This document shows, piece by piece, positions 6,749 through 12,262 of a stretch of DNA of 13,188 nt. A model generated the notes under the pieces. That model did no database searches. It worked only from the letters and a program-made list of their open reading frames with translations, and was not told the DNA's origin. Where the stretch lies: contig DATGQT010000196.1 of assembly GCA_035304085.1 (NCBI GenBank), forward strand, positions 1 to 13,188. Direction: 5' to 3'. The position numbers and the translations under genes are program-made. Position 1 is the first letter of the stretch, and each line of letters begins with the position of its first letter. This stretch comes from DATGQT01 sp035304085. Lineage in GTDB: Bacteria > Bacteroidota > Rhodothermia > Rhodothermales > Rubricoccaceae.

Positions 6749-6799
6749 GGGGCGGGCGGCACCTCGGGGCGGGCGCCGCGTGTAAGGCCGCCCGCCCCG
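6749..6799 (+). terminator. Mutually exclusive GC hairpins between LolA-like and LDT genes
   Basis: The right arm 6787-6798 pairs perfectly over 12 bp with 6749-6760 (26-nt loop). The overlapping segment 6790-6799 also pairs perfectly over 10 bp with 6765-6774 (15-nt loop). The two stems compete for the same right arm. No T-run follows. The element lies 8 bp after the LolA-like stop and 15 bp before the next ATG, so it could be a terminator or an alternative-fold leader. Confidence 0.45.
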
Positions 6800-6814
6800 T
6801 GTCCCCTCCCCACC

Positions 6815-8062
6815 ATGCCCCTCTCCCCGCGCACCGCCGTCGCCCTCGCCACCGCCCTCCTCCTCGCCGTCGGCTGCCGCTTCGAGTCGCGCTCCGACCG
6901 CGACCCGGCGATCGACACGAGCGGCGTCGCCACGGCCGGCGGCTACGAGGCGTTCACGCGCGCGGAGCTGGAGGCGGGCCGCTACAGCGGGCGGTTCCGC
7001 ACCGTGGCCCACGTGGACACCGCCGCCGCCAACGCCGCCGCCCGCGCCAACCCCGAGACGCTCGAGGACATCGACACGGCCCACTTCGACTCCGCCCGCG
7101 TCCACCTCCCCCTCGGCGGCGACGTCGCCGGGCCGAGCGTGCTCCACGCCCAGGTGCTCCTCGACCGCGCCGGCTTCTCGCCCGGCCAGATCGACGGCCG
7201 CTGGGGCGACAACACCGAGAAGGCCGTCTACTGGTTTCAGGAGGCCGAGGGCCTCCGCGCCACCGGCGTCATCGACACGACGACGTACGCGCGCCTCACC
7301 GAGCGCGCCGGCCGCCCCACGCAGGTCGTCACGACGTACCGCCTGACGGCGGCCGACGTGGCCGGGCCCTTCGAGGACGTCCCCGACGACGTCTACGAGA
7401 AGGCCGCGCTGGACTCGCTCCGCTACGAGTCGCTCTCGGAGAAGCTGGGCGAGCTGTTCCACGCCGCGCCCGAGCTGCTCCGCCGGCTCAACCCCGGCGT
7501 CAACCTCAACCGCCTCGCCGCCGACGACCCCCTCCGCGTCCCGAACGTCCGCAACGCCCGCCCCGACCGCGGCGAGATCGCGCGCCTCGTCGTCTCCGGC
7601 CGGGGCCAGCACCTCCACGCCCTCGACGCATCCGGCCGCATCCTCTACCACTTCCCCACCACCGTCGGCGCCGCCTACGACCCTTCGCCGCAGGGGGACT
7701 ACACGGTGACGGCCGTCGCGCACCTCCCGAAGTGGCACTACCAGCCCGCCATCCTCGCCGACGTGCCGGACGACGAGGAGGAGGCCGTCGTCCCGCCCGG
7801 CCCCAACAACGCCGTCGGCGCCGTGTGGATCGCCCTCTCGGAGCCGCACTACGGCATCCACGGCACGAGCGCGCCCGAGACCATCGGGTACGCCTCCTCC
7901 GCCGGCTGCGTCCGACTGACGAACTGGGACGCGCTCTTCCTCGCCGACCGGGTGCGCGTGGGCACGCCCGTCCAGTTCCGCGACGTCGAAGGCCGCGGCG
8001 GCGCCGGGGCGGACTCCACCGCCACACCCCCCGACACCACGCGGCGACGCCCGTCGGCGTAG
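6815..8062 (+). CDS. L,D-transpeptidase lipoprotein with peptidoglycan-binding domain
   Basis: This 415-residue periplasmic enzyme should form L,D cross-links in peptidoglycan or attach proteins to it. The N-terminus is a lipoprotein signal with lipobox LAVGC (Cys21). A PG_binding_1 domain spans about 105-163 (LHAQVLLDRAGFSPGQIDG, AVYWFQEAEGL). A LysM-like stretch follows at about 203-244 (YESLSEKLGELF...LRRLNPGVNLNRL...LRVPN). The YkuD catalytic domain is about 254-388, with HGTSAPETIGYASSAGCVRLTNWD; His349, Cys365 and Arg367 are the expected active-site residues. An acidic insert (VPDDEEEAVVPPGPNNAVG, 317-335) precedes the active site, as in YcbB-like enzymes with a loop. The Thr/Pro-rich tail is probably disordered. 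The catalytic motif is complete. Confidence 0.93.
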   Translation: MPLSPRTAVALATALLLAVGCRFESRSDRDPAIDTSGVATAGGYEAFTRAELEAGRYSGRFRTVAHVDTAAANAAARANPETLEDIDTAHFDSARVHLPLGGDVAGPSVLHAQVLLDRAGFSPGQIDGRWGDNTEKAVYWFQEAEGLRATGVIDTTTYARLTERAGRPTQVVTTYRLTAADVAGPFEDVPDDVYEKAALDSLRYESLSEKLGELFHAAPELLRRLNPGVNLNRLAADDPLRVPNVRNARPDRGEIARLVVSGRGQHLHALDASGRILYHFPTTVGAAYDPSPQGDYTVTAVAHLPKWHYQPAILADVPDDEEEAVVPPGPNNAVGAVWIALSEPHYGIHGTSAPETIGYASSAGCVRLTNWDALFLADRVRVGTPVQFRDVEGRGGAGADSTATPPDTTRRRPSA

Positions 8063-8083
8063 GCCGCCCATCCGCTACGAGCC

Positions 8084-8362
8084 ATGGAACCGTGGACCGA
8101 GGCCCAGGTCGAGCGCGTGCTGGAGTGGTACGAGAAGGACCCCGGCGACGCCCTCGTCGGCGAGGAGGTGCTGAGGGGCGTCGGGCTCACCGAGCTGCGC
8201 GCCCTCTTCGGCGTCCCCGCCGACGACGCGGAGGACCCCGACCTCCTCCTCCCCTACGAGGTCGAGCCGTCGGACGTGCCCACGCTCCAGCGGGCCGTCT
8301 CGCACCGCATCGACCTCGACGCCTACGACTACTTCGTAGCCGCCTACCGCAAGGAGCGCTGA
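8084..8362 (+). CDS. Small acidic orphan protein (92 aa)
   Basis: I do not recognise this family with confidence. The 92-residue product has no signal peptide or membrane segment and is strongly acidic. A helix-like start (WTEAQVERVLEWYEKDPGD) leads to GLTELRALFGVPADD, an acidic loop (AEDPDLLLPYEVEP), and a Tyr-rich end (IDLDAYDYFVAAYRKER). Regular amphipathic spacing and G/C-rich third positions suggest a real gene. It starts 21 bp after the L,D-transpeptidase stop on the same strand, so the two may be co-transcribed. Its stop is only 7 bp from the convergent M23 stop. A cytoplasmic small-domain adaptor or immunity-like role is possible but unsupported. Confidence 0.65.
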   Translation: MEPWTEAQVERVLEWYEKDPGDALVGEEVLRGVGLTELRALFGVPADDAEDPDLLLPYEVEPSDVPTLQRAVSHRIDLDAYDYFVAAYRKER

Positions 8363-8377
8363 CGGCGGCTCACCGCC
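8363..8377. terminator. Short GC hairpin between convergent genes
   Basis: GGCGG, loop CTCA, CCGCC forms a 5-bp stem between, and partly over, the tail-to-tail stops at 8360-8362 (plus) and 8370-8372 (minus). It could serve both strands, but it is short and lacks T-runs, so it is only a weak candidate. Confidence 0.25.
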
Positions 8378-9044
8378 CGCCGAGGAGGGGGTACGGGTTG
8401 ATCGGCTCGCCCTCCCAGAAGTCGGCGGGGTCGGCGATCCGCCACATCGCGAAGTGGAGGTGGGTGTTGCCCGGCGCGGCGTTGCCGCTGTCGCCGACGT
8501 AGCCGATGACCTGCCCGCGCGCGAGCGCCTGCCCGTTCGCCAGCCCCTCGGCGTAGCCGTCGAGGTGGGCGTAGTAGTAGACGGTGCGGCCGTCGGCGCC
8601 GAGCTGGTAGATGGTGAGGCCGCCGCGGACGGAGGTGAACAGGCGGAGGACGCGGCCGGCGGCGGCGGCGAGGACGGGGGTGCCGCGCGGGGCGAGGATG
8701 TCGAGGGCGTCGTGCTCGCGGCCCTCCCCGCGCGCCGCGTCGAAGGTGTCCACGAGGTCCTCGGGGCGTACGCCGGCGACGGGCATGGCGAGGCCGGAGG
8801 GGGCGAGCTGGAGCGCTTCGACGGTGTCGGGCCGCGCCACCGCCGCCGTGTCCACACGCGCGGTGTCGCCCTCGGCCACCGGCGGCCCCTCGGCGCGGAG
8901 CGACTCGGCGGCGGCCGGCCCCGCCGGCACCGGCGCCTCCGGCGCGATGGTGCAGGCGCCGCGGAGGAACCACCCCGCCGCCACCGCCACGAGCACGATG
9001 GCGGCCGTCTTGAGCGACTCGCCGAGGGCAGCGCGCGCGGGCAT
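8370..9044 (-). CDS. M23 (LytM-type) metallopeptidase, membrane-anchored
   Basis: This 224-residue zinc peptidase probably cleaves peptidoglycan cross-bridges, or acts as a regulator of another hydrolase. An N-terminal membrane anchor (about 12-30, TAAIVLVAVAAGWFLRGA) keeps it at the inner membrane, facing the periplasm. A Pro/Ala-rich linker follows to about residue 80. The M23 domain is about 95-215. His111 and Asp115 in HDALDILAPRGTPV and His197 in THLHF are the zinc ligands. His160 (YAHLDGY) and His195 are the expected catalytic residues, so it looks active. GNAAPGNTHLHFAMW is the classic end of the site. The ATG at 9044 is preceded by GAGGGGG at 8-nt spacing, a fair Shine-Dalgarno site overlapping the metallophosphoesterase stop. 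The 14-bp gap indicates an operon with that gene. Confidence 0.92.
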   Translation of the reverse strand: MPARAALGESLKTAAIVLVAVAAGWFLRGACTIAPEAPVPAGPAAAESLRAEGPPVAEGDTARVDTAAVARPDTVEALQLAPSGLAMPVAGVRPEDLVDTFDAARGEGREHDALDILAPRGTPVLAAAAGRVLRLFTSVRGGLTIYQLGADGRTVYYYAHLDGYAEGLANGQALARGQVIGYVGDSGNAAPGNTHLHFAMWRIADPADFWEGEPINPYPLLGGR

Positions 9045-9058
9045 GGTCGCAGACCCCC

Positions 9059-9859
9059 TCAGCGCTGACCGTTGGCGGCGGCCTCCACGAGCGCGCCGGC
9101 CGGCTCGGCCGCCGGGTCCAGGGTGAAGAGGCGGAACGGTGGGCGTTCCGGGAACGCCCGCTGGAGGACGGGGATGGACACGTTGTAGACGGGGACGCCG
9201 CCGCGCGTGCGGCCCTCCGGCGTGCCCGCGTGGGCGTGGCCGTGGAAGGCGGCCGCGACGCCGTGGCGGTCGAGGGGGTCCTCGAGGCGGCCGGAGCCGC
9301 AGAAGGGCCAGATCACCTCCGGCTCCCCCTCCACCGTCTCCGCGATGGGGGCGTAGTGGAGGAGGGCGACGCGGTGGCTCCCCTGGTGCTCGGTGTCGAG
9401 GCGGCCGAGGGCGGCGTCGAGCTTGAGCGCCTCGTCGACGGCGGCCTGCACGAACGCCTTGAGCGGGGCCTCGCCCCAGGCCGAGAGCGCCCACCGCCCG
9501 AACCCCCCGCCGAACCCCTTGACCCCGACGAACCCCACGCCGCCGACGACGCACGAGCCGCCGTCGAGCAGCTTCACCTTCACGCGGTCGAGCGCCTCGC
9601 AGATGCCCTCGACCTGGTCGCCCTCGTAGTCGTGGTTGCCGAGGACGGCGAGGACGGGGACGGCGGCGTGCTGGCGGAGGTCCTCGGCGAGCACCTCGGC
9701 CTCGGCCTCGAGGCCGTAGTCGGTGAGGTCGCCGCAGAGGAGGAGGACGTCGGCCTCGCGGGAGGCGGCCTCGAAGAGGGCGCGGTGCTTCCCGGCGGCG
9801 TGCCGGTCGTAGTGGAGGTCGGCGACGGCGGCGATGCGGAGCGGTTTAGGGGATTCCAC
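9059..9859 (-). CDS. Calcineurin-like metallophosphoesterase
   Basis: This 266-residue dinuclear metal phosphoesterase has the full motif set: DLH (Asp14, His16), GDLTDYG (Asp44), GNHDYEG (Asn75, His76), His168 in LLHYAP, and HGHAH (His206, His208, His210). It should hydrolyse a phosphomono- or diester; the substrate is unknown. No signal peptide is visible, so it is probably cytoplasmic. A Gly/Val/Phe-rich block (GGVGFVGVKGFGGGFGRW, 106-123) and the WALSAWGE segment that follows are specific to its subfamily. The start is GTG at 9859 and gives MESPKPLRIAAVADLH. The M23 gene follows 14 bp downstream. The nucleotidyltransferase-fold gene diverges from it across 163 bp that contain a large hairpin. 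Confidence 0.9.
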   Translation of the reverse strand: MESPKPLRIAAVADLHYDRHAAGKHRALFEAASREADVLLLCGDLTDYGLEAEAEVLAEDLRQHAAVPVLAVLGNHDYEGDQVEGICEALDRVKVKLLDGGSCVVGGVGFVGVKGFGGGFGRWALSAWGEAPLKAFVQAAVDEALKLDAALGRLDTEHQGSHRVALLHYAPIAETVEGEPEVIWPFCGSGRLEDPLDRHGVAAAFHGHAHAGTPEGRTRGGVPVYNVSIPVLQRAFPERPPFRLFTLDPAAEPAGALVEAAANGQR

Positions 9860-9943
9860 GAGGGGGAGGGGCTGAACAGGAGAAGGGCACGGGGCGTTAG
9901 CGCCGTTACACGTCCCCGTCGCCGGGCGCGATCCCCTCTTTCA

Positions 9944-10000
9944 GGGAAAGGGGGAGAGGGAGAAAGGGAGAGGGCAGCTTTCTCCCATTCCCCCTTTCTC
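9944..10000. repeat. 57-bp purine/pyrimidine hairpin, gene-less form of the 11745 element
   Basis: The arms 9944-9966 and 9978-10000 pair without gaps (coordinates sum to 19944): 20 Watson-Crick pairs, 2 G-T pairs and 1 mismatch over 23 positions, with an 11-nt loop. The right arm matches 12240-12262 at 22 of 23 bases, with 9981-10000 identical to 12243-12262. The left side, 9944-9968, matches 11745-11769 at 22 of 25. Both outer ends therefore coincide with those of the gene-bearing unit at 11745-12262, in the same order and orientation. It lies between two divergent genes, so it is not a 3' terminator of either. Confidence 0.75.
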
Positions 10001-10019
10001 CCACTCCCCTCTCCCTTCC
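9978..10019 (+). repeat. Pyrimidine tract with partial heptad register before the NTase start
   Basis: A tract of 40 pyrimidines in 42 bases can be read as six 7-mers. CCATTCC (9985), CCCTTTC (9992) and CCCTTCC (10013) fall in the same register; the copies between are degenerate. CCG and the ATG at 10023 follow, exactly as at the methyltransferase start (2880-2885). There is no Shine-Dalgarno site. Confidence 0.5.
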
Positions 10020-10022
10020 CCG

Positions 10023-10955
10023 ATGACCTCCTCCGGCCCGCCCCCCGACCCCCTCGACGCCCCGGCGCAGTTCTACCGCCGCGTCCTCTCCGTCCTCCGC
10101 AGCGCCCGCGTCCCGTTCCTCGTCGGCGGCACGTACGCGTTCACGAGCTACACCGGCATCGGGCGGCGGACGAAGGACATCGACCTCTTCGTCCGCCCCG
10201 AGGACTGCGACGCCGCCCTCGAGGCGCTCAAGGCCGACGGGTTCGGCACGCAGAAGCCGTACCCCCACTGGCTCGCCAAGGCCCACTACGGCGAGGACTT
10301 CGTCGACGTCATCTACCGCTCCGGCAACGGGCTCTCGGCCGTGGACGACGGGTGGTTCGAGCGCGCCGCCGAGGGGGAGGTCCTCGGCGTGCCCGTACTC
10401 CTGTGCCCGCCCGAGGAGGTGCTCTGGACCAAGGCCTTCATCATGGAGCGCGAGCGCTACGACGGCGCCGACGTCGCCCACCTCCTCCTCGCCGCCGCCC
10501 CGCGCCTCGACTGGAAGCTCCTCCTCTACCGCTTCGGCGACGACTGGCGCGTGCTCCTGGCCCACCTCGTCCTCTTCGGCTACATCTTCCCCTCGGAGCG
10601 CAACCGCGTCCCGCGCGAGGTGATGGAGGTGCTCCTGGCCCGCCTCGCCCACGAGGTCGCGGAGCCGCCCCCGTTCGAGCGCGTCTGCCAGGGCACCCTC
10701 CTCTCGCGCGGGCAGTACCTCGTCGACGTCGAGGAGCGGGGGTTCGAGGACGGCCGCCTCCGGCCGGACGTTGAGATGACGGCCGAGGACATCGCGCACT
10801 GGACCAGCGCCATCCCCGAGGCCGACCGCCCCACGCAGCGGCTCGTCGGGAACGGCGACGGCGCTAGCCCCTCGGCTCGATCACCCGGATCAGCCCCTCC
10901 TGTGCTACGCTGGCCACGAGGCGGCCGTCGCGGGCGTAGATCGCGCCGCGCGTGA
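10023..10955 (+). CDS. Nucleotidyltransferase-fold protein
   Basis: Residues about 22-65 carry a Pol-beta-like nucleotidyltransferase core: VPFLVGGTYAFTSYTGIGRRTKDIDLFVRPED, with the GG of the first motif and the DxD pair (Asp56, Asp58). DFVDVIYR (about 97-104) supplies the third acidic strand. CPPEEVLWTKAFIMERERYDGADV (about 137-160) and a helical region to about 215 follow, as in AbiEii- or MNT-like and related stand-alone proteins. It may transfer nucleotides to a protein or RNA or be a degenerate form; no toxin partner is visible. The last 30 residues (about 281-310, Pro/Arg/Gly-rich) overlap the end of tesB on the other strand. They look like out-of-family sequence, so the ancestral stop was probably near 10865. 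Confidence 0.78.
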   Translation: MTSSGPPPDPLDAPAQFYRRVLSVLRSARVPFLVGGTYAFTSYTGIGRRTKDIDLFVRPEDCDAALEALKADGFGTQKPYPHWLAKAHYGEDFVDVIYRSGNGLSAVDDGWFERAAEGEVLGVPVLLCPPEEVLWTKAFIMERERYDGADVAHLLLAAAPRLDWKLLLYRFGDDWRVLLAHLVLFGYIFPSERNRVPREVMEVLLARLAHEVAEPPPFERVCQGTLLSRGQYLVDVEERGFEDGRLRPDVEMTAEDIAHWTSAIPEADRPTQRLVGNGDGASPSARSPGSAPPVLRWPRGGRRGRRSRRA

Positions 10956-11739
10956 ACCCGCGCGCGCCGGCGGCGCTGGGGCTGTCCATCGCGTAGAGGA
11001 GCCACTCGTGCGCGTCGAACGGGCGGTGGAACCAGAGCGCGTGGTCGAGGCTGGCCGCCTGCATCGTCGGCTGGAAGAACGAGCGGCCGTGCGGCAGCAG
11101 CGCCGCCCCGAGCAGCCCGTAGTCCGAGGCGTAGGCGAGGACGGCCTGCTGCATCAGCGGCCCGCCCGGCACCGCGTCCACGGCGCGGATCCAGACGTGG
11201 TTCACGGGCGGCTCGCGCCGCTGCGGATCGAACGGGTTGATGGGGTCCACCGGCCGCCACTCGATGGGCCGCTCGGCGGTGTAGACGGCGCGGAGGGGGT
11301 CCGGGAAGAGGTGGCCCATCCGCCGGGCGAGCTCGACCTCACTCGGGAGGCCCTCGGGCGCAGGCACGTCGGGCGGCATCGCCGCCTGGTGCTCCAGCCC
11401 CTCCTCGGCCTTGTGGAACGAGACGGAGCAGTTGCAGATGGGCCGCCCGTGCTGGACGGCCGTCACCCGCCGCGTCGCGAAGCTCCCCCCGTCGCGCAGG
11501 CGCTCGACCTGGTAGACGATGGGCCGCTCGATGTCGCCGGGGAGGATGAAGTAGGCGTGGAGGGAGTGGGCGCGGCGGTCTTCTTCCACCGTGCGCCCGG
11601 CCGCCACGAGCGCCTGCGCGAGCACCTGCCCGCCGAAGACGCGCTTCGAGCCGAGGTAGCGGTTCTGCCCGCGGAAGATGTTGACCTCGATGGGCTCGAG
11701 GTCGAGGAGGTCGAGGAAGGAGGCGAGGACGGGGCTCAC
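10864..11739 (-). CDS. tesB: Acyl-CoA thioesterase II (TesB)
   Basis: This 291-residue double-hotdog thioesterase hydrolyses acyl-CoA to free fatty acid and CoA in the cytoplasm. The start (SPVLASFLDLLDLEPIEVNIFRGQN) matches the E. coli TesB N-terminus. RVFGGQVLAQAL (33-44) and HSLHAYFILPGD (58-69) form the first hotdog. The second contains YASDYGLL (Asp206), SLDHALWFH (Ser230, in place of the Thr of E. coli) and SVAQEGLIR (Gln280), the expected Asp-Ser/Thr-Gln site. It starts with GTG at 11739, right after the purine-rich arm (11744-11779), which is a CT-only tract on the coding strand. The stop at 10864 shares a CTAG palindrome with a potential out-of-frame plus-strand stop for the convergent gene. 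Confidence 0.94.
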   Translation of the reverse strand: MSPVLASFLDLLDLEPIEVNIFRGQNRYLGSKRVFGGQVLAQALVAAGRTVEEDRRAHSLHAYFILPGDIERPIVYQVERLRDGGSFATRRVTAVQHGRPICNCSVSFHKAEEGLEHQAAMPPDVPAPEGLPSEVELARRMGHLFPDPLRAVYTAERPIEWRPVDPINPFDPQRREPPVNHVWIRAVDAVPGGPLMQQAVLAYASDYGLLGAALLPHGRSFFQPTMQAASLDHALWFHRPFDAHEWLLYAMDSPSAAGARGFTRGAIYARDGRLVASVAQEGLIRVIEPRG

Positions 11740-11743
11740 GGGA

Positions 11744-11779
11744 GGAGAGAGGGGGAGAGGGAGAGAGGGGGAGAGGGAG
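11744..11779. repeat. Tandem 16-bp purine repeat, left arm of the element
   Basis: The unit GAGAGAGGGGGAGAGG occurs at 11745-11760 and exactly again at 11761-11776, with three more bases of a third copy. The tract contains only G and A. On the tesB coding strand it is a CT-only leader ending 4 bp before the GTG start. It is also one arm of the inverted repeat with 12228-12262. Confidence 0.85.
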
Positions 11780-11784
11780 TTGAG

Positions 11785-12219
11785 CTAATCAGGTTCGTAG
11801 GGCGAAGGCTCCTCGCGGACGAGGCCGGCGGGGCCGCACCACTTCTCAGGCTCCTGCATCATCCGCACGAGCCCGCCGCTGATCTCGCTGCACAGCCGGC
11901 GGAGTTGCGAGTGCGCTTCCTCCCCGATATAGCCGCATTCGCGCGCCACGTCGAGCCAGGTGGAGACCTCTTCAGCCTCACCGTAAGCGTCGGTGAGCTT
12001 GCTGATGAAGTGCCGCTCGTACCGCCGCTTCGCCCACGCCTCTGCGACGTTGGCTCCAACCGAGCGGGACGCCCTCCGTACCTGATCCGTCAACCGTACC
12101 TGATCCGTCAACGCGTACCGTTCTGCCTTCGGCCACGCCTGCGACAACTCGAATACGCGCTGCCGAAGCGCGACGGCCCGCTCGTACACCCGCAGGTCTC
12201 TGAAGGTAGTGATCGCCAT
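11785..12219 (-). CDS. Four-helix-bundle protein (S23 / 23S rRNA IVS family)
   Basis: The 144-residue product starts at the ATG at 12219 (MAITTFRDLRVYERAVALRQ). A much longer upstream frame is antisense to the amidohydrolase gene. The family pattern is clear: FRDLRVYERAVAL (helix 1), ERYALTDQVR...RRASRSVGANVAEAW (helix 2; usual form LTxQIRRAA.SI.aNIAEG), FISKLTDAYGEAEEVSTWLDVAREC (helix 3) and EEAHSQLRRLCSEISGGLVRMMQE (helix 4). The family has no proven biochemical role. Members are encoded in rRNA intervening sequences, and the Avd accessory protein of diversity-generating retroelements has a similar fold. Residues about 37-48 carry a duplicated LTDQVR. Codons such as AGA, TTG, GTA, GCA and GAT, and a visibly lower GC than its neighbours, suggest separate origin. 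It lies inside a 35-bp inverted repeat. GGGAG stands about 12 nt upstream. Confidence 0.88.
   Translation of the reverse strand: MAITTFRDLRVYERAVALRQRVFELSQAWPKAERYALTDQVRLTDQVRRASRSVGANVAEAWAKRRYERHFISKLTDAYGEAEEVSTWLDVARECGYIGEEAHSQLRRLCSEISGGLVRMMQEPEKWCGPAGLVREEPSPYEPD
12076..12112. repeat. In-frame 18-bp tandem duplication in the four-helix-bundle gene
   Basis: The 18 bases at 12077-12094 recur exactly at 12095-12112, and one further base on the left keeps the period. It adds six residues, a second LTDQVR, to helix 2. Because the copies are identical, the duplication looks recent. Confidence 0.9.
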
Positions 12220-12227
12220 CTTGCGCT

Positions 12228-12262
12228 CTCCCTTTCTCCCTCTCTCCCATTCCCCCTTTCTC
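12228..12262. repeat. Pyrimidine-rich right arm of the inverted repeat
   Basis: This arm is the partner of 11745-11779. On the minus strand it is a purine tract that follows, and overlaps by two bases, the amidohydrolase stop (12261-12263) and ends 8 bp before the four-helix-bundle ATG, so it also supplies that gene's GGGAG-like ribosome site. Its inner part, 12243-12262, is identical to 9981-10000. Confidence 0.8.

Larger units (their letters stand above)
11745..12262. mobile_element. Candidate 518-bp element: four-helix-bundle gene inside a 35-bp inverted repeat
   Basis: The left arm 11745-11779 and right arm 12228-12262 are reverse complements at 30 of 35 positions with no gap. They enclose only the four-helix-bundle gene, with 5 bp between its stop and the left arm and 8 bp between the right arm and its start. 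The same outer ends recur at 9944-10000 without the gene. No target-site duplication is visible at the borders (CGGGAG on the left, AATGAG on the right). No transposase is encoded. S23-type four-helix-bundle genes are known as passengers of intervening sequences that form hairpin extensions in some 23S rRNAs, which is the nearest precedent I know. Mobility is an inference; the arms are of low complexity. Confidence 0.5.

Noticed and set aside
10023..10955. Toxin-antitoxin or abortive-infection pair built on the nucleotidyltransferase-fold gene
   Set aside because: No small partner gene is adjacent; the neighbours are a divergent phosphoesterase and convergent tesB.
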